A stretch of DNA of 64,000 bases from Actinomadura flavalba DSM 45200 (GCF_000374305.1 NZ_KB894095.1:62001-126000), one strand, 5' to 3'; numbered from the stretch's first letter, positions 34,563 to 43,771 are shown. Notes: generated from the sequence alone by a model not told the origin. Numbers and translations are program-made.

Positions 34563-35861
34563 GTGAGCACTTCGTCTCGTACGTCCCTGTTCACCCGTGG
34601 TTCGTGGCCGGAGGTGCGGCGGATCGCCGCGATCCTGCGGCTGGAGACCGTCGGCGGGGCCCTGCTGCTGACCGGGGCGCTCATGGCCGTGGTGTGGGCC
34701 AATTCGCCCTGGTCGAGCGGATACGAGGCACTACGGTCCTTCAGCTTCGGCCCCGAGGCGCTGCATCTGCGCCTCTCGCTGGCGAGCTGGGCGTCGGACG
34801 GGCTGCTCGCGGTCTTCTTCTTCGTGGCGGGCCTAGAACTGAAACGCGAGTTCGTCGCCGGTGACCTGCGCGACCCCCGGCGGGCGGCGGTGCCCGTCGC
34901 CGCCGCGTGCGGTGGCGTCGTCGTGCCCGCGCTGATCTACCTGGCGGTGACGGCGGGGACGCCCGGCGCCGCGCGCGGCTGGGCGATCCCGGCGGCGACC
35001 GACATCGCGTTCGCGCTGGCCGTGCTGGCCGTCCTCGGACGATTCCTGCCGTCGGCGCTGCGGACGTTCCTGCTGACGCTCGCCGTCGTGGACGACCTCA
35101 TCGCGATCGTCATCATCGCCGTCGGCTACACCTCGGATCTGGCACCGCTGCCGCTGCTCGGCGCGCTCGTCCCGCTCGCGGTGTTCACCGCGCTGGTGCA
35201 GCGGCGGGTACGGAGCTGGTGGCTGCTGCTGCCGCTGGCGTTCGCGACGTGGGCGCTCGTGCACGCGTCGGGCGTCCACGCGACGGTCGCGGGCGTGCTG
35301 CTCGGGTTCGCGGTGCCGGTGATCCGCAGCCGGGCGCGGGGAGGCCCGGAGGCCGGTCCCGGGCTCGCTGAGCACTTCGAGCACCGGTTCCGGCCGATCT
35401 CCGCCGGTGTCGCCGTGCCGATCTTCGCGTTCCTGGCGGCGGGCGTGGACGTCGGTGGCCTGGGCGGCCTGACGTCCAGCCTCGCTGACCCGGTCGCGCT
35501 CGGCGTAATGGCGGGCCTCATCGTCGGCAAGCCCGTCGGTGTCCTGCTGGCGACCTGGCTGGTGGCCCGCTTCACCCGCGCCGACCTTGACGACGACCTC
35601 ACCTGGCTCGACGTGTTCGGGCTCGCGCTGCTGGCCGGCATCGGGTTCACCGTGTCGCTGCTCATCGGGGAACTCGCGTTCGGCAGCGGATCCGACATCG
35701 ACGACGACGTCAAGATCGCCGTGCTCACCGCGTCGGTCACCGCGAGCCTGCTGGCAGCGGTCGTGCTGCGGTTGCGCAACCGGGCGTACCGGAAGATCTT
35801 CGTCAAGGAGTCGATCGACCTGGACGCCGACGGTGTTCCGGACGTCTACCAGCGCGACTGA
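34563..35861 (+). CDS. nhaA: Na+/H+ antiporter NhaA
   Basis: A 432-residue inner-membrane antiporter exchanging Na+ or Li+ for protons. Eleven to twelve membrane helices are evident. The key acidic residues are conserved: D147 in [11 protein letters not shown] and the D177-D178 pair in [14 protein letters not shown], with the same 30-residue spacing as E. coli D133 and D163/D164. The N-terminal [11 protein letters not shown] and [13 protein letters not shown] are family hallmarks. The GTG start at 34563 follows GAGGAGATGC. It is single, with no regulator next to it. Confidence 0.95.
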   Translation: MSTSSRTSLFTRGSWPEVRRIAAILRLETVGGALLLTGALMAVVWANSPWSSGYEALRSFSFGPEALHLRLSLASWASDGLLAVFFFVAGLELKREFVAGDLRDPRRAAVPVAAACGGVVVPALIYLAVTAGTPGAARGWAIPAATDIAFALAVLAVLGRFLPSALRTFLLTLAVVDDLIAIVIIAVGYTSDLAPLPLLGALVPLAVFTALVQRRVRSWWLLLPLAFATWALVHASGVHATVAGVLLGFAVPVIRSRARGGPEAGPGLAEHFEHRFRPISAGVAVPIFAFLAAGVDVGGLGGLTSSLADPVALGVMAGLIVGKPVGVLLATWLVARFTRADLDDDLTWLDVFGLALLAGIGFTVSLLIGELAFGSGSDIDDDVKIAVLTASVTASLLAAVVLRLRNRAYRKIFVKESIDLDADGVPDVYQRD

Positions 35862-35980
35862 CCGCGCTTCCGCGTGGCGGCCACGGACGGACCGCGGTTC
35901 ACGGTCGTGACCGTGCCGTCACCGCGCCGAGTCAGTGACGTGTGCGCGTCACCGACCCGACGTGATGCGGGCGTCGCTGG

Positions 35981-36736
35981 TCACAGGGACCAGGAGGGCG
36001 GGCGCTTCTCGAAGAAGGAGCGGCGGCCCTCGTCGGCCTCCGGGCTCGCGAAGAACTCGGCCGAGACGCGTTCGGCCAGCGGGAACGCCTCGGTGTGGCT
36101 GAGGGCGGCGAGTTCGGGGACGAGGCTCTTGGTACGGGCGACGGCGCGGGGTTCGGCGCGGCGCAGGCCGTCGAGCATGCCGGTGACGAGGGCGTCCACC
36201 CCGGCGGCCGGGGCGGTGGCGGTGAGCAGGCCGGACGCGACGGCCTCGGCGGCGTCGAACGTCTCGCCGGTCACCAGGTAGCGGGCCAGCGAGCGCGGCG
36301 TCATCCGCGCCCGGCACACCACGGCGATCATTGCGGGGACGACGCCGATGCGGACCTCGGTGAACGCGAACGTCACGTCGTCGGGCGCGACCGCGATGTC
36401 ACAGGCGGCGACGAGCCCGAGGCCGCCCGCGCGGGCGGGTCCGTTGAGCCGGGCGATGACCGGCTTGGGCGATTCGAGGATCGCGGTCAGGATCTCCGGC
36501 AGGCCGGGTCCGGCGGGCGGCGCGCCGGAGGCGATCTCCTTGAGGTCGGCGCCCGCGCAGAACACCGGTCCGGCGGCGGTCAGCACGACGGCACGGACGG
36601 CGTCGTCGGCGCGCGCGGCGGCCAGGCCGTCGGCCAGTCCCGTACGGACCGCCGCCGAGAGCGCGTTGCGGTTCTGCTGCGAATCCAGGGTGATCGTCGC
36701 GATGCCCCGCTCGACCTCGTACCCGACGACGCTCAT
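35981..36736 (-). CDS. Enoyl-CoA hydratase/isomerase family protein
   Basis: A 251-residue crotonase. Oxyanion segments GPVFCAGADLKEI and ARLNGPARAGGLGLVAACDI are present; the usual Glu of GxxxELA-type hydratases is replaced (GGLGLV), while EVRIGVVPAMIAV lacks the second Glu. It may therefore be a non-hydratase crotonase or a specialised lyase (some such proteins cluster with leucine or terpenoid catabolic genes). GGGAGG lies 5 bases before ATG 36736. It is divergent from the acyl-CoA dehydrogenase cluster and probably shares its operator at 36936. Confidence 0.82.
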   Translation of the reverse strand: MSVVGYEVERGIATITLDSQQNRNALSAAVRTGLADGLAAARADDAVRAVVLTAAGPVFCAGADLKEIASGAPPAGPGLPEILTAILESPKPVIARLNGPARAGGLGLVAACDIAVAPDDVTFAFTEVRIGVVPAMIAVVCRARMTPRSLARYLVTGETFDAAEAVASGLLTATAPAAGVDALVTGMLDGLRRAEPRAVARTKSLVPELAALSHTEAFPLAERVSAEFFASPEADEGRRSFFEKRPPSWSL

Positions 36737-36935
36737 CTGCCCTCCCTGCGCGACGACCCCGCCGCTCGACATACCGATGCGCCGATCATGACGTGTGCGG
36801 TCCGGGACCGTCCGGGCAACCCCTCCTTTACCGACGTCCCGCTCACGGAGCGCTGACGTGGGAGGACGGCGACGGGTCCGCATCGGTCCGCTGCGATAGG
36901 AGCATTTCCGGCATCCGGACCGTACGGTACTCTAC

Positions 36936-36949
36936 CAAACACTTGTTAG
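36936..36949. promoter_or_regulatory. Inverted repeat, probable TetR-type operator of the acyl-CoA genes
   Basis: CAAACA and TGTTAG flank CT, a near-palindrome (five of six pairs match) in an AT-rich patch (TACCAAACACTTGTTAGATA) located 16 bases before a GGGAG-equipped start. It resembles the operators of FadR/KstR-like TetR regulators of acyl-CoA metabolism. No dedicated regulator gene adjoins it. Confidence 0.4.
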
Positions 36950-36965
36950 ATAAAAGGGAGATGCC

Positions 36966-37178
36966 ATGTCGGTCGTGATGTCTCACCGGCGCGCTCGTCA
37001 TGGCACCTGCCCGGCCGGCGCTCCGCACCACGCGGGACTTCGCCGCGACCCAGGCGACGGGCGACCGGACGCCGGGAACCGGTCCGTCCGCGCGACTACG
37101 GCGTTCACCGAGCCGGAGAAGGTGAGACCCCGGTCCGGGTTCGCGTCCATCGAGAAGGCGGCGGCAGATGGATCTTGA
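36966..37178 (+). CDS. Possible small Arg-rich ORF leading into the acyl-CoA dehydrogenase operon
   Basis: A 70-codon frame starting MSVVMSHRRARHGTCPAGAP, with AGGGAG 5 bases before the ATG, the best ribosome-binding site in this interval. It ends 11 bases inside the first acyl-CoA dehydrogenase gene, so its translation could be coupled to that gene. The peptide is basic and has no recognised family. It may be a leader ORF or simply part of an untranslated leader. Confidence 0.35.
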   Translation: MSVVMSHRRARHGTCPAGAPHHAGLRRDPGDGRPDAGNRSVRATTAFTEPEKVRPRSGFASIEKAAADGS

Positions 37179-38298
37179 GTTCAGCGCGGCGGAGCAGGCG
37201 TTCCGGCAGGAAGTGCGCACATGGCTTCAAGAGCACGTTCCGGCCGAGCCGCTGGAGTCGCTGGAGACCGCGACCGGGTTCGCCCAGCACCGGGAGTGGG
37301 AGAGAAGGCTCGGCGCGGCCGGGCTTTCGGTCGTCTCGTGGCCGGTCGAGCACGGCGGGCGGGGCGCGACGCCGCTGGAGTGGCTGGTCTTCGAGGAGGA
37401 GTACTACGCGGCGGGTGCGCCCGGCCGCGTCAGCCAGAACGGCATCAATCTGCTCGCCCCTACCCTTTTCGCGCACGGCACGCCGGACCAGCTCGCGCGG
37501 GTGCTGCCGCCGATGGCGGCGGGCGACGTCATCTGGGCGCAGGCGTGGTCAGAGCCCGACGCGGGCAGCGACCTGGCGGCGCTGCGCGCCAACGCGACCC
37601 GCGTGGACGGCGGCTGGCGGCTCTCCGGGCAGAAGACGTGGAGTTCCCGCGCCGCGTTCGCTGACCGCGGCTTCGGGCTGTTCCGCTCCGATCCCGAGTC
37701 GACGCGCCATCGCGGGCTCACCTACGTCATGTTCGCGCTCGACGCGCCGGGCGTCACGGTCCGCCCCATCGGCCGCCTGGACGGCAGGCCCGCGTTCGCC
37801 GAACTGTTCCTGGACGAGGTGTTCGTCCCGGATGATGACGTCATCGGTGCTCCCGGCGACGGCTGGCGCGTCGCGATGAGCACCGCCGGCAACGAGCGCG
37901 GCCTGACGCTCCGCTCCCCCGGCCGTTTCACCGCCGCCGCCGACCGGCTCGTCGCCGCGTGGCGCGCGCACGGCGACCCGTCCGACGCCGCGCTGCGCGA
38001 CCGTGTCGCCGACGCCTGGATCGCCGCCCGCGCCTACCGGCTCAAGGGCTTCGAGACGGTGTCGCGCACCGACGACGTCGGCGCCGAGGCCAGCGTCAAC
38101 AAGATCTTCTGGTCGGAACTGGACATCGCGCTGCACGAGACCGCGCTCGACCTGCTCGGCCCGGACGGCGAACTGGCCGGGGACTGGCTGGAGGGCTACG
38201 TGTTCGCGCTCGCCGGGCCGATCTACGCGGGCACCAACGAGATCCAGCGCGACATCGTCGCCGAGCGGGTGCTCGGCCTGCCGAGGGGGAACCGGTGA
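37168..38298 (+). CDS. Acyl-CoA dehydrogenase family protein (FadE, large subunit type)
   Basis: A 376-residue flavoprotein with the ACAD N-terminal helical domain, the middle beta domain (WAQAWSEPDAGSDLAALRAN, GQKTWSSRAAFADRGFGLFR) and the C-terminal domain ending GPIYAGTNEIQRDIVAERVL. The position that carries the catalytic Glu in MCAD (Y-E-G-T) is Ala here, so the base must lie elsewhere or be supplied by a partner subunit. Actinobacterial FadE pairs of steroid or branched-substrate catabolism are heteromeric. The GTGA overlap with the next ACAD gene fits such a complex. Normal length. Confidence 0.88.
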   Translation: MDLEFSAAEQAFRQEVRTWLQEHVPAEPLESLETATGFAQHREWERRLGAAGLSVVSWPVEHGGRGATPLEWLVFEEEYYAAGAPGRVSQNGINLLAPTLFAHGTPDQLARVLPPMAAGDVIWAQAWSEPDAGSDLAALRANATRVDGGWRLSGQKTWSSRAAFADRGFGLFRSDPESTRHRGLTYVMFALDAPGVTVRPIGRLDGRPAFAELFLDEVFVPDDDVIGAPGDGWRVAMSTAGNERGLTLRSPGRFTAAADRLVAAWRAHGDPSDAALRDRVADAWIAARAYRLKGFETVSRTDDVGAEASVNKIFWSELDIALHETALDLLGPDGELAGDWLEGYVFALAGPIYAGTNEIQRDIVAERVLGLPRGNR

Positions 38299-39224
38299 AG
38301 TTCGTCCTGAACGCCGAGCAGCGCATGTTCGGTGCGACGCTGCGCGAACTGCTGTCGGGCGCCGGGGTGCCGGACGTGTTGCGCGGCGGGGACTGGCGTC
38401 CGCTGTGGTCGGCGCTGGCCGACGCGGGCGTGTTCGCGGTCGCGGTCCCGGAGAAGTACGACGGCGCGGGCGTGCTGCCCGTCGAACTCGTCACGGCGCT
38501 GCACGAGCTGGGGCGGCACGCCGTGCCCGGACCGGTCGTGGAGACGGTCGCGGCTGCCGTCCTGCTCGACCGCGACCCGCTGGCCGACGCGTGGCTGCCG
38601 CGTGTCGCGTCCGGCGACGCGGTCGTGTCGGTCGCCCGGCCGTACGCGCTGGACGCCGACCGCGCCGACCTCGTCCTGGCCGCCGACGGCACCGACCTGC
38701 GCGCCGCCGCGCCCGGCCGGGAGCTGACGTCGCTCGACCCGGCGCGGCGGTTGTTCGAGGTCGTGCCCGGGGAGGTGCTGGCGCGCGGCGTGGACACCGG
38801 CCCGGCGTTCGACCTGGCGACGCTGGCGTGCGCGGCGCAGCAGCTCGGCGTCGGGCGCGGACTGCTGGAGCGGACGGTCGCGTACGCGGGGACGCGGGAA
38901 CAGTTCGGGCGTCCGATCGGCGCGTTCCAGGCCGTGAAGCACCATCTCGCGTCCGTGCTGACCGGGCTGGAGTTCGCCCGGCCGCTCGTGTACGGCGCCG
39001 CGCTCGCGCACGGTACGCCCGATTTCGCGCGGGACGTGTCGGCCGCCAAGGCCGCGTGCGCGCGGGCGTCGTACGCGGCGGCGCGCGTCGCGCTCCAGGT
39101 GCACGGGGCGATCGGCTACACCGAGGAGTTCGACGGCTCGTTCTCGATCCGCAAGGCCCGCGCGCTGTACAACGCGTGGGGTTCGCCGTCCGAGCACCGG
39201 GCCCGAGTGCTGGCCGCGCTGTGA
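38295..39224 (+). CDS. Acyl-CoA dehydrogenase-like protein (small FadE partner)
   Basis: A 309-residue, shortened ACAD. The N-terminal helices (VALNAEQ-like start, VAVPEKYDGAGVLPVELVTA) and the C-terminal bundle (YAGTREQFGRPIGAFQAVKH, VALQVHGAIGYTEEFDGSFS) are present, but the central beta domain is abbreviated and the SEP-type flavin contact motif is missing. Such proteins occur as the second subunit of alpha2beta2 actinobacterial FadE enzymes. It starts at GTG 38295, overlapping the previous stop by four bases, so equimolar synthesis is expected. Confidence 0.85.
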   Translation: MKFVLNAEQRMFGATLRELLSGAGVPDVLRGGDWRPLWSALADAGVFAVAVPEKYDGAGVLPVELVTALHELGRHAVPGPVVETVAAAVLLDRDPLADAWLPRVASGDAVVSVARPYALDADRADLVLAADGTDLRAAAPGRELTSLDPARRLFEVVPGEVLARGVDTGPAFDLATLACAAQQLGVGRGLLERTVAYAGTREQFGRPIGAFQAVKHHLASVLTGLEFARPLVYGAALAHGTPDFARDVSAAKAACARASYAAARVALQVHGAIGYTEEFDGSFSIRKARALYNAWGSPSEHRARVLAAL

Positions 39225-39405
39225 CCCGCGCCTACGACGCCACCGTTGGTGGCTTGCACCGTGGGCGGCGCGTTGCCGCGCGGTCTGGTGGCGAGGTTGT
39301 CGAGTCCGAGCCGCGCACCCGCGCGCTGACGGCGAACACGCCCGGCCCCGCCCGCAGGACGCCCGTCCGAGCCGCGCGCCCGCGCGCTGATGGAGTGAGG
39401 TCGCC

Positions 39406-40416
39406 GTGACGCTCGATCATGCCGAACTGCGCGCCAGCGTGCGCTCCGCGCTAAACCGTGCGGAGGGCCCCGCGATCCTCGCCGGGCAGCTCGGCGCTTA
39501 CGGGCTCGCGGTGCCCGAGGAGCACGGCGGCCTGGGCTGCACGCTCGCCGAGACGCAGGTCGTCTGCGAGGAGGTCGGCCGCGTGCTGGCGCCCGTCCCG
39601 TTCCTGTCGTCGGCGGTGCTCGCCGCGCAGGCGCTGCTGCTCGCGGGAGCGCACGAGCACCTGCCCGCGTTGGCCGAGGGCACGCTGACCGGCACGGTCG
39701 CCTGGGCGGAGGACGGCTCGTGGGACGCCGCCGCGATCCGCGCCGAAGCCCGCGACGGACGGCTGTATGGCGTGAAGGACCACGTGCTCGACGCCCCCGG
39801 TGCCGGGCTTGTCGTCGTGCCCGCCCGGTTCGGCGGCGACCTGGCGCTTTTCGCGGTGACGGACGCGGCCGTCGAAGCGCTGCCGGTGATGGACCAGACC
39901 CGTCCGCAGTCGCGGATCGTCTTCGACGGCACGCCCGCGACGCTGCTGGCCGCCGATGCCGCTCCCCTGCTGGACCGGCTGCTGGCCGTCGCCGCGACGG
40001 CGCTCGCGGGCGAGCAGCTCGGCGGCGCCCAGTACTGCCTCGACATGACGGTGGAGTACGTCAGGACGCGGAAGCAGTTCGGGCGTCCCATCGGCTCGTT
40101 CCAGGCGGTCAAGCACCGGCTCGCGGACGTCTACGTCCTCGTCGAGTCGGCCCGCTCGCTCGGGCGGGACGCCGCCCGTGCCCTCGCGGCGGACGCCCCC
40201 GACGCCGAGCGCCGCGCCGCGACCGCGCAGGCGTACTGCGCGGAGGCGTTCCAGACGGCGGCGGCCGAGACGATCCAGCTCCACGGCGGCATCGGCTTCA
40301 CCTGGGAACACCCGGCGCACCGCTACTTCAAGCGCGCCCACGGCTCGGCCCAGCTCTTCGGCACCCCGGCCTGGCACCGGCAACGCATCGCCGAAACCGT
40401 CCTGCCGGGCTGCTAG
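39406..40416 (+). CDS. Acyl-CoA dehydrogenase-like protein
   Basis: A 336-residue ACAD-family protein with LAVPEEHGGLGCTLAETQVV, YVRTRKQFGRPIGSFQAVKH and ETIQLHGGIGFTWEHPAHRY. Like the preceding gene, its middle domain is reduced, so it may be another partner subunit rather than a free-standing enzyme. The GTG start at 39406 follows GGAGTGAGG. A 181-bp gap separates it from the upstream ACAD gene and contains a direct repeat of CCGAGCCGCGC-x-CCGCGCGCTGA (about 39306 and 39367), which may be an intergenic repeat or a remnant. It converges with the fprB-like gene. Confidence 0.85.
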   Translation: MTLDHAELRASVRSALNRAEGPAILAGQLGAYGLAVPEEHGGLGCTLAETQVVCEEVGRVLAPVPFLSSAVLAAQALLLAGAHEHLPALAEGTLTGTVAWAEDGSWDAAAIRAEARDGRLYGVKDHVLDAPGAGLVVVPARFGGDLALFAVTDAAVEALPVMDQTRPQSRIVFDGTPATLLAADAAPLLDRLLAVAATALAGEQLGGAQYCLDMTVEYVRTRKQFGRPIGSFQAVKHRLADVYVLVESARSLGRDAARALAADAPDAERRAATAQAYCAEAFQTAAAETIQLHGGIGFTWEHPAHRYFKRAHGSAQLFGTPAWHRQRIAETVLPGC

Positions 40417-40420
40417 CCGA

Positions 40421-41944
40421 TCAGGGGGTGGGGACGGGTGTCGTGGTCCGCGACCTGATGAGGCGTTCCAGTACCTCGGGGTCGGTGGACGGGGTGGGGA
40501 GGCGGCCAATGTTGTAGTCGTCGACGAGGGTGTGGACGGTCTCGCGGGCGCAGGTCTTGTTCGTGCCGATGAAGCCGGTCGGTCCGCGTTTGATCCATCC
40601 CGTGACATACGTGGCGGGGACGGCGGTGCCGAGGCCCGGGTCGATGACGCGGCCGGAGTCGTGCGGGACCGTGCCGGTGGCGTCGTCGAAGGGCAGGTCG
40701 GCGACCGGGCGGCCCTTGTAGCCGATCGACGACAGGACGAGGCCCGCTTCGATGTGCTCGGTGCGGTCGGTGGGGACGGCGCGGGCGACGCCCGCCTCGT
40801 CCACCAGCTCGTTCTGGACGAACGCGACACCGGTGTCCGTGACGCGTTCCGGGGTGAGCAGGTAGCGCAGCACGATCCGGCGGCGCGTACCGTCCTGTTC
40901 GGGCAGGTCGCGCAGCATGCGCAGCTTGTGGACGGTGGAGTGCGGCAGACCGTCCGTCACCGGGTCGGCGCCCAGGCCCTCGGCGACGACGTCGATGCCC
41001 GGCGTGGACAGCAGTCCCGTCAGTTCCGCGACCGTGAACGCCGACTGCGCCGGGCCGCGCCGGCCCACGACGACGACCTCCTCGATCGCGCTCGCGCGCA
41101 GCGCGTCCAGGGCGAGCGGCGAGATGTCGGTGTCCGCGAGCGACTCCGGGTCGCGCGTCAGGATGCGCGCCACGTCCAGCGCGACGTTGCCGTTGCCGAC
41201 GACGACCGCGCGGCGGTGCGACAGGTCGAACGTGCGGTGCGCGTGGTCGGGGTGGCCGTTGTACCAGGCGACGAACTCGGTCGCGGTGGCCGCCGTCTCG
41301 GCGCCCGGCACCGTCAGCCGCCGGTCGGAGGACGCCCCCACGGCGTAGACGACGGCGTGGTGGTGGGCGAGCAGTTCTTCGTGCGTGATGTCGCGGCCGA
41401 CCTCGACGCCGAGGAACAGCCGGAACCCGTCCTGCCGCGCGACCGTGTCGAACAGGTCCGTGACCTGCCGGGTCTTGCCGTGGTCGGGGGCGACGCCGGT
41501 GCGGGCCAGCCCGTACGGGACCGAGAGCCGCTCGAATACATTGACGCGTGCGTCAGGAATCGTCAGCAGCTCGTCGGCGGCGAACATCGCCGCCGGGCCC
41601 GAGCCGACGACGGCGACGCGCAGCGGCTCGTCCGCCGGACGCACCCGCAGCGGCTCGGTGACCTTGGCCAGCAGCGGCGGCTTGGGCCGCTGCGGCGCGA
41701 AGAAGTCGGCGTTCAGCGGCAGGAAGGTGAGCTGGTCGTCGGCCAGCTTGGTGTGCGGGACGATTGCCCCCACCGGGCACGCGCTCACGCAGGCGCCGCA
41801 GTCCACGCAGGACGCCGGGTCGATGTACAGCATCTCCGCCGTGTGGAAGTCCGGTTCGTCCGGCGTGGGGTGGATGCAGTTCACCGGGCAGGCGTGGACG
41901 CACGAGGCGTCGTTGCAGCAGGACTGCGTGACGACGTGAGGCAT
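40421..41944 (-). CDS. fprB: Ferredoxin-fused NADPH:ferredoxin reductase (FprB-like)
   Basis: A 507-residue two-part redox protein. Residues 1-70 are a bacterial ferredoxin with seven or eight cluster cysteines (C9/C10, C15, C19, C23; C46, C49, C52, C56). The remainder is an adrenodoxin-reductase-type flavoprotein: FAD motif VAVVGSGPAAMFAADEL, NADP motif AVVVGNGNVALDVAR, and GWIKRGPTGFIGTNKTCA near the C-terminus. It matches M. tuberculosis FprB (Rv0886) in layout. It lies 48 bases downstream of the diiron oxygenase gene, so it is the natural electron donor for that enzyme. Confidence 0.92.
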   Translation of the reverse strand: MPHVVTQSCCNDASCVHACPVNCIHPTPDEPDFHTAEMLYIDPASCVDCGACVSACPVGAIVPHTKLADDQLTFLPLNADFFAPQRPKPPLLAKVTEPLRVRPADEPLRVAVVGSGPAAMFAADELLTIPDARVNVFERLSVPYGLARTGVAPDHGKTRQVTDLFDTVARQDGFRLFLGVEVGRDITHEELLAHHHAVVYAVGASSDRRLTVPGAETAATATEFVAWYNGHPDHAHRTFDLSHRRAVVVGNGNVALDVARILTRDPESLADTDISPLALDALRASAIEEVVVVGRRGPAQSAFTVAELTGLLSTPGIDVVAEGLGADPVTDGLPHSTVHKLRMLRDLPEQDGTRRRIVLRYLLTPERVTDTGVAFVQNELVDEAGVARAVPTDRTEHIEAGLVLSSIGYKGRPVADLPFDDATGTVPHDSGRVIDPGLGTAVPATYVTGWIKRGPTGFIGTNKTCARETVHTLVDDYNIGRLPTPSTDPEVLERLIRSRTTTPVPTP

Positions 41945-41992
41945 GGGGTGGGGGTTTCCTTACGGCTTCGCGAGGGGTGTGCGGCGATGCGG

Positions 41993-42958
41993 TCAGGCCG
42001 CGGCCTGGGCGCGCCGGTGCGGCTCGCCGCGGAAGCGGGAGGACGGCCCGTCGATCTTCAGCGTCCGCCAGAGCGCCTTGGCGACGGGGTTCATCAGCTT
42101 CAGCTCGTCGGCCAGCATCCGGACGTCGCCGAAGTAGTCGCGCATGATGTCGCGGGACTCGTTCCGCTTCCAGAACGCCTCGCGCATCACCTTGCGCGGG
42201 ATGCCGAACTCGCGGGCGAACTCCTTGGGCGGCGACATGATCGCACCGGCGAGCCAGCGCATGATGAGCGGGTAGGCGACCGAGGTGATGCCCTTGCCGG
42301 CCTTGTTCTGGCGGCTGACGTGCTCGTGCAGGAAGCGGTGCGCGAACGAGATGTGCCGCGCCTCCTCGGCGATGTGGATCTCCATCGTGCGCAGCAGCGC
42401 GGGCGGGCGCTCGGCGCCTTCGCGGATCACGCTCTTCTGGAAGTGGTCGATCGGCTCCTCACCGGCGAGGATGCCAATGAAGAAGATGACCGGAAGGTAG
42501 GCCCCGAGGTGCCAGAAGTGCGACGTCGCGCGGTAGTCGGCCCGCATGCCCGGGACGTCCACGCCCGTGCGGTTCACGAACTCCTGGAACATCTGGATGT
42601 GGTTGCACTCTTCGGTCATCTCGTGCATGCAGTAGCGGAATTCCGGCGAGTTGTTCGGAAGCCGCATGGCGTACTGCATCATGCCGCGGATCAGGACGCT
42701 TTCGAACTGAAGCCCGACCTTGGAGATGTTGGCGCTGCGCCACAGCCCGATCGCGATCTGCTTCTCCAGCGGCTGCGCCTTGTACCAGGGGTGCGCGCCC
42801 AGCGGGTCGCACTCGGGCAGGACCCAGCGCGGGTCGTTCGGGTCGATCTGGAAGTCGGCGGAGTCCCAGTCGATGTCCAGGTAGGGGTCGAAGCGCCGGT
42901 GGACGGACCCCTCCGAGAGGGTCTGCAACATGTCCCGGTAGTCCTGGTCGATCTTCAT
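41993..42958 (-). CDS. AurF-like diiron oxygenase
   Basis: A 321-residue helical protein of the AurF N-oxygenase/diiron family. Ligand motifs are E117-x-x-H120 (HEMTEECNHIQMF) and H195, E199, H202 (EIHIAEEARHISF), the H-x3-E-x2-H spacing of AurF (H223, E227, H230). E86 and E193 are candidates for the remaining ligands. AurF oxidises an arylamine to a nitro group; the substrate here is unknown. AGGAGG precedes ATG 42958. The same pair (AurF-like gene plus fprB) occurs as Rv0885-Rv0886 in M. tuberculosis. Regulation by the divergent TetR is likely through the 28-bp inverted repeat. Confidence 0.88.
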   Translation of the reverse strand: MKIDQDYRDMLQTLSEGSVHRRFDPYLDIDWDSADFQIDPNDPRWVLPECDPLGAHPWYKAQPLEKQIAIGLWRSANISKVGLQFESVLIRGMMQYAMRLPNNSPEFRYCMHEMTEECNHIQMFQEFVNRTGVDVPGMRADYRATSHFWHLGAYLPVIFFIGILAGEEPIDHFQKSVIREGAERPPALLRTMEIHIAEEARHISFAHRFLHEHVSRQNKAGKGITSVAYPLIMRWLAGAIMSPPKEFAREFGIPRKVMREAFWKRNESRDIMRDYFGDVRMLADELKLMNPVAKALWRTLKIDGPSSRFRGEPHRRAQAAA

Positions 42959-43014
42959 CCCGGCCACCTCCTGATACGACCTCGCGGCGGGCGCCCCGCG
43001 CGCAACACAACGTT

Positions 43015-43042
43015 TACACTTACAATTGGGACTGTAAGTGTA
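43015..43042. promoter_or_regulatory. 28-bp inverted repeat, probable TetR operator
   Basis: TACACTTACA (43015-43024) and TGTAAGTGTA (43033-43042) are perfect 10-bp arms around an 8-base spacer. It lies midway between the divergent AurF-like and TetR genes, 56 and 87 bases from their starts, the expected position for autoregulation and control of the oxygenase-reductase operon. Confidence 0.75.
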
Positions 43043-43129
43043 CGGTGACCGGGGGGTCAAGGTCCCGACGGCGGCCGCGAGACGTGATGTGGGATACTTT
43101 CCCGCCGGAGCCGAAGGAGCGAGTGACCC

Positions 43130-43771
43130 GTGACCACGCCGCGCACCGCGCGCCCGGCCCCCTCTTCCCGCCCGGCGCGTCCCTCCCCCGGCCAGATCCG
43201 CGCCAAGATCCTCGACGCCGCCGCCGAATGCCTGCTGCACGGCGGGTTCGCGTCCGGCCGCCTGCTGTCGGCGATCGCCCGCACGGCGGGCCTGTCACGG
43301 CCGACGCTGTACAAGTACGGCGGCACGATCGACGACATCAAGGAGGCGCTCGTCGAACGCGAGCTGGCCGCCTTCCTGGACGAGCTGGCCCCGCGCCTGG
43401 AGGACGTCCGCTGGTCGGCCGACGACCTCACCGAGCTGCTCGTCTTCATCGTCGGCTACGCCCGCAACCACCGGCTGCTGAACGCGGCGCTGCGCGACGT
43501 GCCCGAACTGGTCCTGCCGGTCTTCACGCTGCACGCCAGCGAGCCGATCGCCCGGATCTCCGAGATGGCGGCGCCGATCGTCCAGCGGCACGTCGACCGC
43601 GGCCACTTCCCGCCGGTGGACGTGCCCGTCCTCACCGACGTCCTCTTCCGCATCACCCTCTCCACGGTCCTCATCCGCAGCCGCTTCGACTTCGACGACC
43701 CCGACGTCCTGCGCGCCTACCTGCGCACGGCCCTCACCGTCGCCGCCGACCTCCACACCCCGGCGCCCTAA
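43130..43771 (+). CDS. TetR/AcrR family transcriptional regulator
   Basis: A 213-residue TetR protein: HTH at about residues 28-70 (IRAKILDAAAECLLHGGFAS, SAIARTAGLSRPTLYKYGGT), followed by a helical ligand-binding domain. It is divergent from the diiron oxygenase-fprB operon with the 28-bp perfect inverted repeat between, so it probably represses that operon and itself. The ligand may be the oxygenase substrate. GTG 43130 is preceded by AAGGAGCGAG. Confidence 0.88.
   Translation: MTTPRTARPAPSSRPARPSPGQIRAKILDAAAECLLHGGFASGRLLSAIARTAGLSRPTLYKYGGTIDDIKEALVERELAAFLDELAPRLEDVRWSADDLTELLVFIVGYARNHRLLNAALRDVPELVLPVFTLHASEPIARISEMAAPIVQRHVDRGHFPPVDVPVLTDVLFRITLSTVLIRSRFDFDDPDVLRAYLRTALTVAADLHTPAP

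Noticed and set aside
40178..43048. 956-codon plus-strand open frame
   Set aside because: Antisense to the fprB-like and AurF-like genes, which have complete cofactor motifs and ribosome-binding sites.
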